Below, in pieces: positions 7,375 through 15,876 of a stretch of DNA of 64,000 nucleotides; the stretch's first letter is position 1, and the number at the start of each line of letters is the position of its first letter. A model generated the notes under the pieces. That model worked only from the letters and a program-made list of their open reading frames with translations, was not told the DNA's origin and searched no databases. A program made the translations under genes and the position numbers. Source of the DNA: UBA9160 sp035489755 (GTDB lineage: Bacteria > Myxococcota_A > UBA9160); contig DATGZK010000072.1 in the NCBI GenBank assembly GCA_035489755.1, positions 1 through 64,000 of the forward strand, written 5' to 3'.

Positions 7375-8024
7375 GCCACTGCTTCCTCGATCGCGCGGAC
7401 GAGTGCGCACGCTGCGGCCGCGCTGTCCTCGGCACCGGCCACGGCTGAGATCACCGCCACCCCGGCGGCTCCGGCACGCACGACGGAGGTGGCACGGGCG
7501 AGGTCGATCCCCCCGATCGCGATCACGGGGTGAGGTGCCACAGTGCGGACCGCCTGGGAGAGCAGGGCGAGACCGAGCGGATCGTAGGGCGAATCCTTGG
7601 AACGGGTGTCAAACACAGGACCGAACGCGACATAGTCCACGGGCTCCGCGCGCGCCGTCCTTGCCTGCGCAAGGGTGTGGGTGGAACGCCCGACGAGCAG
7701 GCGCCTGCGCGCCTCGGGGGGTAGGGACGCCGGCGCCAGGTCGTCTTGCCCAAGGTGCACCCCGTCGGCATCGGCCAAGAGCGCCAAATCGAAACGATCG
7801 TTCAGGAAGAACAGGACGCCCCTCGCGCGTGTGATGCTGCGAATGTCGGCCGCCATCGCCAGCACGGTGCGATCCGTCGCACGCTTCGCGCGGAGCTGGA
7901 CGACGGCCGCCCCGCCCTCGCATGCCGCGCGGGCCTGTTCCACTGGGCCCTGCCTCCAGCACGGGTTGTCGTCGGCCACGACGAAGAGCCCGCGCAAGCG
8001 CTGGGCGAGCGGGCGTGACGTCAC
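7371..8024 (-). CDS. thiE: thiamine-phosphate synthase
   Basis: ThiE joins HMP pyrophosphate and thiazole phosphate to make thiamine phosphate in the cytosol. The 217-aa protein shows the family signatures 'VVQLRAK', 'FFLNDRFDLALLADADGVHL' with 'GQDDL', 'VGRSTHTLAQA', 'DYVAFGPVFDTRSK' and 'VIAIGGI' that line the TIM-barrel active site. The frame is open further upstream, but GTG 8024 overlaps the ntrC stop by 4 nt (GTGA) and gives the usual length. No other thiamine gene is in the window, which makes its place behind a two-component system unusual. Confidence 0.92.
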   Translation of the reverse strand: MTSRPLAQRLRGLFVVADDNPCWRQGPVEQARAACEGGAAVVQLRAKRATDRTVLAMAADIRSITRARGVLFFLNDRFDLALLADADGVHLGQDDLAPASLPPEARRRLLVGRSTHTLAQARTARAEPVDYVAFGPVFDTRSKDSPYDPLGLALLSQAVRTVAPHPVIAIGGIDLARATSVVRAGAAGVAVISAVAGAEDSAAAACALVRAIEEAVA

Positions 8025-9469
8025 TCCCGTCCCGGCAGCTCGATGGCGAGCTCCACGATCTTCTTGCGCAGGGTGTTGCGGTTGATTCCGAGCAGCGCTG
8101 CGGCCCGGATCTGGTTCCAGCCCGTGTGTTCGAGCACAGCGACGAGCAGCGGACGCTCCGCACGTTCCATAAGGCGCGGGTACAGGTCCCGCACAGCGGT
8201 GTCTGAGAGAGCGCTGCGCGCTTCCTCCGCCACGAGCTGCTCGAGTGTGGCACGTGTACGGCTCTCCCCGAGAGGGGCTTCGAGAAAGGCGAAGTCCTCG
8301 GGGGTCAGCACCTCGCTCGGAGCCAAAACGAGGGCGCGCTTGATCGCGTTCTCGAGCTCCCGAACGTTCCCCGGCCACGCATATGCCGACAGATGTCGAA
8401 GGGTGGCTTCCGCGAGGAAGCGCGGCCCGGTGCCAATCTCCTCGGAGTAGCGTGCCGCGAAGTGCTCGGCGAGGGTTGGGATGTCCTCGGGTCTCTCGCG
8501 CAGCGGTGGAAGGTGAATGGGTACCACCCGCAGCCGATAGAGCAGGTCCTCTCGGAATCTGCCGGCCTTGACCTCGGCGTCGAGATCCCGGTGTGTCGCA
8601 GCGATGATGCGTACGTCCACGTGCTCTGGACGGCGTCCCCCGACCGACGTCACCTCGCTGCTCTGCAGGACGCGCAAGAGCTTGGCCTGCAGCTCGAACG
8701 GCATATCGCCGATTTCGTCGAGGAAGAGCGTGCCGCCGGAGGCCTCGCGGAAGCGCCCCGCGCGCGCCTCGATCGCCCCGGTAAAAGCGCCCCGCTCGTG
8801 ACCGAACAGCTCGCTCTCGAGCAGCTCCCGGGGGATCGCGGCCGCGTTCACGGCCACGAACGCTCCGGAGCCCCGCGGGCTGGCGACATGGATCGCACGG
8901 GCCACGAGTTCTTTGCCCGTTCCGCTCTCACCGGTGATCAGGACGGAGATGTCGCTGCGCGCCACGCGGCCGATCGTCTTGAAAATCTCGAGCAGGGCAT
9001 CGCTCCGTCCGACCAGACGGTCCCCGGGCGCGATGCGTTCGCCGGCCTCACGACGCAGCTGCCGGACCTCGCGCTCGAGGTCGCGCGTGCGGAGCGCGCG
9101 CTCGACCAGAGCGCTCACCTCGGCAAGGCGGAAGGGCTTCACGAGATAGTCCAGCGCTCCGCTTTTCATGGCTTCGACGGCGTTCTCGAAGGTGTTTTGA
9201 GCCGTAATCACGACCACGGCCGTCTCCGCACCAAGTGCCCGCATGCGGTCCACAAGCTCGATGCCCGAAGGGCCGGGCATGCGGATATCGAGGAAGGCGA
9301 TGTCGAAGGGGCCCTGGCTGGAGATGGCTTCGATCGCGGCATCGCCCGAGTCGACGTCGACGACCTCGTGACCACTCGCGCCGAGCGCCTCGCGCAGCAC
9401 GTAACGGATCGATGCCTCGTCGTCCGCGACGAGGATTCGAGCGCGGCGTGTGGCCGTGCTCTCGTTCAT
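8021..9469 (-). CDS. NtrC-family sigma-54-dependent response regulator
   Basis: The 482-aa regulator has a receiver domain (residues 10-125, phosphoacceptor Asp61 in 'FLDIRMP'), a AAA+ sigma-54 activation domain with Walker A 'GESGTGKE' (180-187), the 'GAFTGA' sigma-54 contact loop (227-232) and Walker B 'TLFLDE', and a C-terminal Fis-type HTH ('RAAALLGINRNTLRKKI'). It would activate sigma-54 promoters when phosphorylated by the kinase encoded just upstream, whose stop overlaps this ATG by 4 nt. It resembles GlnG/NtrC closely, but its targets cannot be read from the window. Confidence 0.93.
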   Translation of the reverse strand: MNESTATRRARILVADDEASIRYVLREALGASGHEVVDVDSGDAAIEAISSQGPFDIAFLDIRMPGPSGIELVDRMRALGAETAVVVITAQNTFENAVEAMKSGALDYLVKPFRLAEVSALVERALRTRDLEREVRQLRREAGERIAPGDRLVGRSDALLEIFKTIGRVARSDISVLITGESGTGKELVARAIHVASPRGSGAFVAVNAAAIPRELLESELFGHERGAFTGAIEARAGRFREASGGTLFLDEIGDMPFELQAKLLRVLQSSEVTSVGGRRPEHVDVRIIAATHRDLDAEVKAGRFREDLLYRLRVVPIHLPPLRERPEDIPTLAEHFAARYSEEIGTGPRFLAEATLRHLSAYAWPGNVRELENAIKRALVLAPSEVLTPEDFAFLEAPLGESRTRATLEQLVAEEARSALSDTAVRDLYPRLMERAERPLLVAVLEHTGWNQIRAAALLGINRNTLRKKIVELAIELPGRE

Positions 9470-10545
9470 TCTGTCCTCCGCAGCGGAAGGGAGACGCGCA
9501 CCGTCGTACCGTCTCCGGGGACACTTTCGACGCGCAACACGCCGCCGTGGCGCGCGACCCAGTGCTTGGAGAGGGCGAGGCCGAGGCCGGTACCACCCTT
9601 GCGGGTGGTGAAGAACGGAGTCGAAACTTTCTCGAGCACGTCGGCTGGAATCCCACGCCCTGTATCCTTGAACTCGATCAGAACCTCGGGCACGCGCACT
9701 CCGTCTTCGATCAGGAGTCGATGGTCAAGGCTCACCCGAGTGCAGATGATGAGCGTTCCGCCCTTCCCCTCGAGGGCCTGCAGCGCGTTGCGCGCGAGGT
9801 TCAGGAAGACCTGGACCAGTCGATCCGGGTCGGCAAGGATCTCGGGCAGGGACGGGTCGAAGTGGCGTTCGACCGTTGCGTTCGCGGAGATCGGATCGTG
9901 GGCCAGGAGGTCGAGAACGTCGTCGAGGAGCCGGTGCAGATTCACCGGGGCGAGCTGAACCTCCTCCCCGCGTGCAAAGACCATGAGGTCGTCGACGAGC
10001 GTCGCGATGCGATCCACTTCCCGCACGATCAGCCGCGCCGACTCGCGCGTGTGTGTGTCTCCCGCTCGCAGCTCGAGGAGCTCCGCCGCGCCGCGGATTC
10101 CTCCGAGAGGGTTCTTGACCTCATGGGCGATCCCGGCAGCGATCCGTCCGAACGCCGCGAGCCTCTCCCGCTCGGTCACGAGTTGCTGGAGGGAGTGCTG
10201 GATCGTGCGGTCTCGAAGCGCAAGCACCACTCCATCGGGCGTACCCCGTTCGTCGAAGGTCGCAGAGGCGGCGACATCCACGACGAGCTTGACGTCGTGG
10301 CGGCGCTCGACGGGCTGGTCGCTCGCGAGGGCGGTGCGGCCGCTCGCAAGCGCGGCCCGCGCCAGCTTTGCCATGGCATGGTCCCGGCCCAAGACGTGCT
10401 CGATGGGCTCGCCGCCGATGGCCTCTGAGGAGGTCTCAAGGATGCGACAGGCCTCGGCATTGACCTGCTCGATGCGGCCCTCGCGGTCCACCACGATGAT
10501 CCCGTCAAGGACTGCATCAAGCACCCGCTGAAGATCGACCAGCAA
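9466..10545 (-). CDS. NtrB-type sensor histidine kinase
   Basis: The soluble protein has an N-terminal PAS domain ('LDGIIVVDREGRIEQVNAEACRI' begins it), a HisKA domain with phosphoacceptor His in 'GIAHEVKNPLGGIRGA' (His141), and an HATPase domain with N-box 'NLARNALQA' and G-boxes 'DTGRGIP' and 'GGTGLGLALS'. It lacks membrane segments, like NtrB/GlnL. I chose TTG 10545, which has GGGGAG 7 nt upstream; an ATG at 10599 would add 18 residues encoded across a perfect palindrome. It forms a coupled pair with the regulator that follows. Confidence 0.85.
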   Translation of the reverse strand: MLVDLQRVLDAVLDGIIVVDREGRIEQVNAEACRILETSSEAIGGEPIEHVLGRDHAMAKLARAALASGRTALASDQPVERRHDVKLVVDVAASATFDERGTPDGVVLALRDRTIQHSLQQLVTERERLAAFGRIAAGIAHEVKNPLGGIRGAAELLELRAGDTHTRESARLIVREVDRIATLVDDLMVFARGEEVQLAPVNLHRLLDDVLDLLAHDPISANATVERHFDPSLPEILADPDRLVQVFLNLARNALQALEGKGGTLIICTRVSLDHRLLIEDGVRVPEVLIEFKDTGRGIPADVLEKVSTPFFTTRKGGTGLGLALSKHWVARHGGVLRVESVPGDGTTVRVSLPLRRTE

Positions 10546-10569
10546 CGAAATTCTCCCCACGGGGAAAGT

Positions 10570-10588
10570 GTGCCTAAAGCTTAGGCAC
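10570..10588. promoter_or_regulatory. 19-bp palindrome between divergent ntrB and moeA
   Basis: GTGCCTAA-AGC-TTAGGCAC is a perfect dyad with 8-bp arms in the 95-bp space between the preferred ntrB start and moeA. Position and symmetry suggest a dimeric regulator's operator. A direct repeat of the half-site elsewhere was not seen. Confidence 0.45.
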
Positions 10589-10640
10589 CTTAGCAGCACC
10601 TCCCTGTGCGTCGAGGCGCTCCGATGCCAGGGAAGGTAAG

Positions 10641-11921
10641 GTGGACGGTGTGAATCGCCTGAGGACTGGGCTTACTGTGGCGGAAGCGCAGCGCGTCGTC
10701 CTCGCGCTTGCGCCGCAGCTGGCGTCTGAGACCGTGGGCTGCGCCGAGGCGCTCGGTCGGGTGCTCGCGGAGCCCGTGCTCTCAACGCGCACGCTTCCTC
10801 CTGCCGACAACTCGGCAATGGACGGGTATGCCGTTCGCTGCGCAGACCTCGCCGGTGCGACACGCGCCGCGCCCGTCGCGCTGCGGGTCGCTTTTGAGGT
10901 CGCCGCCGGCGGCAGCCCCGAGCGCGCACTCGCCCCGGGAGAGGCGGCCCGGATTTTCACTGGCGCACCCATCCCGCCCGGCGCCGACACTGTCGTGAAG
11001 CAAGAGGAGACTGAAAGCGACGGGGCGCTCGTGCGGGTGCAGGTCGCCCCGCGCCTCGGCGAGAACGTGCGCGCTGCGGGTGAGGACGTCCGCGCGGGCG
11101 AGCTCGTGCTCGATGTGGGGGCGGAGCTAGGCCCGGCAGCGCTCGGGCTCTTGGCTTCGCTCGGCCGCACGGTGGTCGCGGTACACCAGCGGCCGGGTGT
11201 CGCGATCGTCTCGGGAGGCGACGAGCTGATCGAGCCGGACACCGCCGCGACCGACGGAAAGATTGTGTCCTCCAACTCCTACACGCTTTCCGCCCAGTGC
11301 CGGCTGGCGGGTGCCGAACCGATCTATCTCGGCATCGCACGCGACAGCCCCGATGCACTCGAGGAGCGGCTCCGCGCCGGGAGCCGAGCGGATGTCATCG
11401 TTTCCTCGGGTGGGGTCTCGGTCGGGGACCGCGACTATGTGCGACCGGTTCTCGAGAAGCTCGGCTGCACACTCGTGTTCTGGGGAGTGCAGATGAAGCC
11501 GGGCTACCCGATCGTCTTCGGACGCTTCGGGGAAACCGGTCCCCTCGTGTTCGGCCTACCCGGAAACCCCGTCTCCGCGATGGTGACGTTCGAGCAGTTC
11601 GTCCGCCCCGTGCTCCGAAAGATGGCCGGCCACAGGGCCTTCTTCCGCCCGGTGATTCGCGCCACACTTGCCGAGGACTTTGAAAAGGCCGCGGGTCGCA
11701 TGCACTTTGTGCGGGTCTCCCTCGAAGCGAAGTCGGACGCGCCGGGCGAGTTCGTCGCGCGGAGCACGGGCAGCCAGAGCTCGGGCGTCTTGCGCTCGAT
11801 GGCCCTCGCCCATGGCCTGCTCATCCTCCCCGCGGCGCAGACGCGGCTGCGCGCTGGTGAGCGCGGCGTGGTGCAGGTGCTCGACGAAGGCTTCTTCGCG
11901 GCGCGCGAGCCAGGATTCTAG
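10641..11921 (+). CDS. moeA: molybdopterin molybdotransferase
   Basis: MoeA inserts molybdate into adenylylated molybdopterin to make the molybdenum cofactor. The 426-aa protein has the N-terminal 'LPPADNSAMDGYAVR' motif, the MogA-like domain with 'IVSSGGVSVGDRDYV' and 'GLPGNPVSAMVTFEQF', and the C-terminal beta domain. GTG at 10641 follows GGAAGG; another GTG three codons later is equally possible. The stop is immediately followed by the start of mobA, so the two are co-translated. No molybdoenzyme is obvious in the window, so the cofactor serves enzymes encoded elsewhere. Confidence 0.95.
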   Translation: MDGVNRLRTGLTVAEAQRVVLALAPQLASETVGCAEALGRVLAEPVLSTRTLPPADNSAMDGYAVRCADLAGATRAAPVALRVAFEVAAGGSPERALAPGEAARIFTGAPIPPGADTVVKQEETESDGALVRVQVAPRLGENVRAAGEDVRAGELVLDVGAELGPAALGLLASLGRTVVAVHQRPGVAIVSGGDELIEPDTAATDGKIVSSNSYTLSAQCRLAGAEPIYLGIARDSPDALEERLRAGSRADVIVSSGGVSVGDRDYVRPVLEKLGCTLVFWGVQMKPGYPIVFGRFGETGPLVFGLPGNPVSAMVTFEQFVRPVLRKMAGHRAFFRPVIRATLAEDFEKAAGRMHFVRVSLEAKSDAPGEFVARSTGSQSSGVLRSMALAHGLLILPAAQTRLRAGERGVVQVLDEGFFAAREPGF

Positions 11922-12533
11922 GTGGGCCACAATGGCGGGCGCCTGCGCGACGTCGCCGGCGCCGTCCTGCTCGGCGGTAGCTCGACCCGCATGGGGTGCG
12001 ACAAGGCGTCGCTGACAGTTGGTGGTGTCGCCACGGCGACCCGCGTCGCACGCGTCCTGACGGAGCTCTTTGAGGACGTATTGCTGGTGGGCGGAGATCC
12101 GCCTGCGGACGCTCCGGGCCGGAGGGTCCCCGACCCGCCCGGTCCGCCGTGTCCGCTGCGTGGGATCGTGGCAGCCCTCGGAGCGGCGGAAGCGGAGCGG
12201 GTGCTCATCGTTGCAACCGATCTTCCGCTCGTGACCCCCGGCTTGCTGCTCGGGATCCTGGCTTGGCCGCGAGCCGAGGTCGTGGTGCCGCGACCGGGTG
12301 GGGTGGCCCAGCCGCTCTGTGCGCTTTACCGGCGAGAAGTTGCGAAGCGCGCAGCCTCTGCCCGGTTGCAGACCGACCGCCTCGCGGCAAAGGGCTTGCT
12401 CGCGGAGCTTCAAGCCTCCTATCTCGAGGATGCGGATCTTGCCGAGCTCGATCCGGATGGCGTGGCGCTTGCAAATCTGAACAGGCCCGAGGATCTGGCC
12501 CACGCCGAGACGCTGATCGCGCGAGCAAGGTAA
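11922..12533 (+). CDS. mobA: molybdenum cofactor guanylyltransferase
   Basis: MobA adds GMP to Mo-molybdopterin to form the dinucleotide cofactor used by DMSO-reductase-family enzymes. The 203-aa protein has the nucleotidyltransferase signature 'AVLLGGSSTRMGCDKASL' (about 14-31), 'CPLRGIVAAL' and 'VLIVATDLPLV' with the metal-binding Asp. GTG start abuts the moeA TAG without a gap. Sequence is shorter and more Ala/Arg-rich than E. coli MobA, but all motifs are kept. Confidence 0.9.
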   Translation: MGHNGGRLRDVAGAVLLGGSSTRMGCDKASLTVGGVATATRVARVLTELFEDVLLVGGDPPADAPGRRVPDPPGPPCPLRGIVAALGAAEAERVLIVATDLPLVTPGLLLGILAWPRAEVVVPRPGGVAQPLCALYRREVAKRAASARLQTDRLAAKGLLAELQASYLEDADLAELDPDGVALANLNRPEDLAHAETLIARAR

Positions 12534-12553
12534 GGCCCTTTCGAGCGCACGCC

Positions 12554-13414
12554 TTAGGCGACGATCTGCACCCAGCCCACCCAGATCAACACGCCCATCA
12601 CGATGCACAGCGCGATCCGGTACCAGCCAAAGGGAGCGAGGCCGTGGCGGTTGAGGAAGGAGACGAGCCAGCGCACTGCCAGGACGGCCGAGAGCGTCGC
12701 TACGACAACGCCCAAGATGCAGGCCGTAACGCCGAGCTCCTGGAATAGGTTTGGCGTCCCATGCTTCGAGGCCTCGTGGAGGTTCTTCGCGAGCTCGTAG
12801 AGGCAGGCCCCGCTGAGGGTGGGGAGCCCGAGCAGAAACGAGAACTCCGCCGCTTCGGTCGCGCGCATCCCGATGAGGAGCCCTGCGCTGATCGTCATCA
12901 TGGAACGGGAGGTTCCGGGCCAGAGCGACGCGCACTGCATGAGACCGATCCAGAGCGCGTCGCGCGGCGAGAGGTCATTCACGCTTCTCCCCTCTTTTTC
13001 TTTGCGCCGATGCCGATCGAGCCAGATCATCCAGACGCCGCCCACGAAGAGTGCAGTGAACACCGCAGGAGGATTGAAAAGGTACGTCTTAATCGCTTCG
13101 TGTATGGCGAGGCCGAGCACGGCCGCGGGGAGAAACGCGAGGAGCAGATTCACGGCGAGCTTGAGACCCGCCGGATCTCTCCCCGCGAGCCCGAGAAGCA
13201 GGCTACGAACCCGCGGCGCGTAGAGCCCGAGAACCGCAAGGATGGCGCCGCCCTGTACCACGACCTCAAACGCGTCGAGCGCGGACTTCGAAGCCTCGTC
13301 TCGCCCTAGGCCGAGCAGGGACGAAGCCAAGATGAGGTGACCGGTGGAGCTCACCGGCAGGTACTCGGTGATGCCTTCGACGAGGCCCAGCACGATCGAC
13401 TGCCACCACTCCAC
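12554..13414 (-). CDS. uppP: undecaprenyl-diphosphatase
   Basis: UppP (BacA) removes a phosphate from undecaprenyl diphosphate in the inner membrane to recycle the lipid carrier of peptidoglycan; overproduction gives bacitracin resistance. The 286-aa protein has the two catalytic motifs 'EGITEYLPVSSTGHLIL' near the N-terminus and 'SLWPGTSRSMMTI' in the middle, and seven to eight membrane helices. GTG 13414 has AAAGGGGGG upstream and gives the normal N-terminus 'EWWQSIVLGLVEG'. It converges on mobA with 20 nt between. Confidence 0.95.
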   Translation of the reverse strand: MEWWQSIVLGLVEGITEYLPVSSTGHLILASSLLGLGRDEASKSALDAFEVVVQGGAILAVLGLYAPRVRSLLLGLAGRDPAGLKLAVNLLLAFLPAAVLGLAIHEAIKTYLFNPPAVFTALFVGGVWMIWLDRHRRKEKEGRSVNDLSPRDALWIGLMQCASLWPGTSRSMMTISAGLLIGMRATEAAEFSFLLGLPTLSGACLYELAKNLHEASKHGTPNLFQELGVTACILGVVVATLSAVLAVRWLVSFLNRHGLAPFGWYRIALCIVMGVLIWVGWVQIVA

Positions 13415-13547
13415 GCAGCTCCCCCCCTTTGGACTCGAGGCTTGATACTGGATCGGCAGGCGACTGACAAAGACAAGCGCGTCGTCCCGGCGAGAGCGAA
13501 CCACTGGAACTGCCAGTTATTCGAGAGGGTGTACTGCCCGGGCGAGG

Positions 13548-13575
13548 AGGATCCGAGCCGCCGTCCTTGGGTCCT
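13548..13575 (-). terminator. weak hairpin downstream of hflX
   Basis: A 10-bp imperfect stem (AGGATCCGAG with CTTGGGTCCT, including wobble pairs) around an 8-nt loop lies just after the hflX stop. It has no T-run, so intrinsic termination is doubtful. Confidence 0.25.
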
Positions 13576-13589
13576 CGGCTTGGGCGGGA

Positions 13590-14831
13590 CTAGAGCGCAG
13601 CCCGCAGGCGAGCAAGCACGGCGGGATGGGCGCGGATGCGCAGTCGGGTGCCGCGTTCGTCATAGGTCTCGGCGAGCACCCTGCACGAGGAGTGGATGTC
13701 CCCCACCACGCGCTGCCGGGAGTACGGGACGGTGACCTCGTCCTCCACCATCTCGCGCTCGAAGAACGCAACAATGCGATCCCGCAGCAGCGCAGCGTCT
13801 TCGGGCCGCTTCGCCGAGAGCCGGAGCGCCGCAGGGTGGAGCGCGGCCAGTTCCGCCTGCCTTGCGGCATCTACCCGGTCGATCTTGTTCAGCACGACGA
13901 GCCAGGGCTGCGCATCGGCTCCGATTTCGCGCAACACCTCGCGCGTGACCTCCATCTGGTTCGGGTGCGCGGGATCCGAAGCGTCGACGACCTGCACGAG
14001 CATCGAAGCGTCACGGACCTCGTCCAGGGTGGAACGGAACGAGGCGACGAGATCATGCGGCAGCTTCTTGATGAAGCCTACGGTGTCGGAGACCAGGATC
14101 CGCGGATGAGTTGGCGGCTGGAGGGCACGCACCGTCGTATCGAGCGTGGCGAACAGCTGGTCTGCCACAAGGACGCCGCTCCCGGTGAGCGCTCGCATGA
14201 GCGACGACTTACCTGCGTTCGTGTAGCCCACCAGAGCGACGGTGCTGGCCTCCGTTCTCCTGCGTCGCCGGGTCTCCGCATCGCGTTCGATCGCACTGAG
14301 CTCCTGGCACGGCTCCGAAATCCGGTCGCGGAGTTTTCGCCGGTCGAGTTCGATCCCCGACTCGCCCGCACCCTTGCTGCCGATGCCGCCCCCCTGGCGA
14401 TCGCGTCCAACGCTGGATTCGCGCAGCCGCGGTGCAAGGTAGGAAAGACGCGCAATCTCCACTTGAAGGCGCGCCTCGCGGCTGCGGGCATGGCGCTGAA
14501 AAATCGCAAGGATGACTGCTGTGCGGTCCAGGACCTCGGCACTCGTCGCCTTCTCGAGGTTGCGAGCCTGGGAGGGGGTAATCTCATGGTCGACGAGGAT
14601 CGTGCCAGCGGAGAGCTCGTTCACCCGGGCCGCGAGCTCTTCGAGCTTGCCCTCGCCGAGCACCGCCCCGGGAGCAAGCGCGCTGCGCCTTTGGCTGATG
14701 CGCTCGACCACCTCTAGGCCGAGCGTCTTGCCGAGCCGCCTCAGCTCATCGAGAGAGGCGACATGCTCGGCGTCATCGACGCCGGGCAGCTGGACGCCGA
14801 TCGCCACGGCGCGGGACCGTTCAGGAGCCAT
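13590..14831 (-). CDS. hflX: ribosome-associated GTPase HflX
   Basis: HflX splits stalled or heat-damaged 70S ribosomes. The 413-aa protein has the N-terminal nucleotide-binding domain ('LGEGKLEELAARV' region), the Gly-rich linker 'GGGIGSKGAGESGIELDRR' (147-165) diagnostic of the family, and the GTPase domain with G1 'GYTNAGKS' (202-209), the 'FATLDTT' switch I, 'DTVGFIKKLPH' and 'NKID'. ATG 14831 fits the family start. The gene stands alone, divergent from the membrane-protein gene across a structured 230-bp spacer. Confidence 0.95.
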   Translation of the reverse strand: MAPERSRAVAIGVQLPGVDDAEHVASLDELRRLGKTLGLEVVERISQRRSALAPGAVLGEGKLEELAARVNELSAGTILVDHEITPSQARNLEKATSAEVLDRTAVILAIFQRHARSREARLQVEIARLSYLAPRLRESSVGRDRQGGGIGSKGAGESGIELDRRKLRDRISEPCQELSAIERDAETRRRRRTEASTVALVGYTNAGKSSLMRALTGSGVLVADQLFATLDTTVRALQPPTHPRILVSDTVGFIKKLPHDLVASFRSTLDEVRDASMLVQVVDASDPAHPNQMEVTREVLREIGADAQPWLVVLNKIDRVDAARQAELAALHPAALRLSAKRPEDAALLRDRIVAFFEREMVEDEVTVPYSRQRVVGDIHSSCRVLAETYDERGTRLRIRAHPAVLARLRAAL

Positions 14832-14879
14832 GGCCTGCGAGGATGGGTGGCGCCGCGAAGCGGCGCAACCGGGGCGGGC

Positions 14880-15050
14880 TGCGCTTGCCAAAGACGGGGT
14901 GTCCCACCAAGGGTTTGTCTCCGGGCGAACCGGAGGTCGGCAACCCACCGCCCTCACTCGACGCCGGCGCATACACCGGGTGCAAAGTCCCGAGGAGGCC
15001 GCCCCCCCGAGCCTCGCCCGCCCGGGGCGGACGTGTCAGCGTATCGCGCG
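14880..15050. other. spacer with nested dyads, possible structured RNA
   Basis: Between the divergent hflX and membrane-protein genes, this stretch holds a hairpin CTCCGG-GCGAA-CCGGAG (14919-14935) enclosed by GGGTT/AACCC (14911-14915 with 14942-14946), preceded by GGTG-TCC-CACC and followed by CCGG-x8-CCGG. Such nesting would fold in either transcript. I cannot match it to a riboswitch class that I know. Confidence 0.3.
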
Positions 15051-15062
15051 GCGGGAGGCGGT

Positions 15063-15827
15063 GTGGGCTTTCAGAGTTGGCAGGCGTTCTATGAGAGCGA
15101 CGCGCAGTCCCTCTACGCCGTCGTCGTTCTTCCCGTCGCATTCCTCGCCTATCTCGCGCTTCGGGGCAGGTCGAGCGGGCCCGGCCTTTCCCCCGCCCAC
15201 GCGAAATTCGTTCGCCGCTACTGCATCGCCTTTGCGCTTCTCACGATCGCGGATCCGCTTGCGACCGGTCCCCTCGTTCGCGAGCTCGGCGGACCAGGAA
15301 CGAGGGCGGATCTTTTCCTCTCCTGCTTCTTCGTCCTGTCGGGTGACTTCCGGGTCTTCTGGCTCCTCTTTCGCCTTTGCGGTCCTCGGATCGGGGGAGC
15401 GGCCGCGCTCGAGGCTGCGGGTTGGACACTCATCGTTCCCGCGGCCGCGCTGACGCTTCGGGCGGCGCTCAATGCGGCGCTCCCGAAGCTGCCGGAAAAC
15501 ACGATCTGGCTGGTGTACGAGCTGTGCTTCACGGTGCTGGCCCTTGTGCTGCGCGCCCATCTTCTGCCTGCCCGCTTGGCCAGTGCTTCCCCTCCGCTGC
15601 GCAGATTTGTGCGAGCCGTGGCAGGCTACAGCGCGCTCTACTACGGGCTCTGGGCGATCTCCGACACGCTGATCCTCGTCTTTAGGCTCGATGCGGGCTG
15701 GGCGCTGCGGGCGGTGCCCAATCAGCTCTACTACGCGTGGTACGTCCCCTTGGTATGGCTCTTCTTCTTCCCTGCGTGGCAGGGCATGCGCTCATCGGCA
15801 AAGGTCCGCAGCCCATCCTCGCCGTGA
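15063..15827 (+). CDS. polytopic membrane protein (254 aa), function unknown
   Basis: Six to eight hydrophobic helices are visible, for example 'LYAVVVLPVAFLAYLAL', 'LSCFFVLSGDFRVFWLLF', 'LIVPAAALTLRAAL' and 'YVPLVWLFFFPAWQGM' close to the C-terminus. Arg-rich loops suggest cytoplasmic faces. GTG 15063 has GGGAGGCG directly upstream; the frame is open before this but the upstream part lies in the structured spacer. No catalytic motif or family is recognised. Confidence 0.7.
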   Translation: MGFQSWQAFYESDAQSLYAVVVLPVAFLAYLALRGRSSGPGLSPAHAKFVRRYCIAFALLTIADPLATGPLVRELGGPGTRADLFLSCFFVLSGDFRVFWLLFRLCGPRIGGAAALEAAGWTLIVPAAALTLRAALNAALPKLPENTIWLVYELCFTVLALVLRAHLLPARLASASPPLRRFVRAVAGYSALYYGLWAISDTLILVFRLDAGWALRAVPNQLYYAWYVPLVWLFFFPAWQGMRSSAKVRSPSSP

Positions 15828-15876
15828 CGGGCTGCGCTACGCGGGCGCCAGGCCCGATGCGCACACCGCGACGCGG

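Noticed and set aside
8393..9958. Long plus-strand open frame (over 500 codons) across ntrC and ntrB
   Set aside because: It is the antisense shadow of two genes with full catalytic motifs; its product has no recognisable domain.
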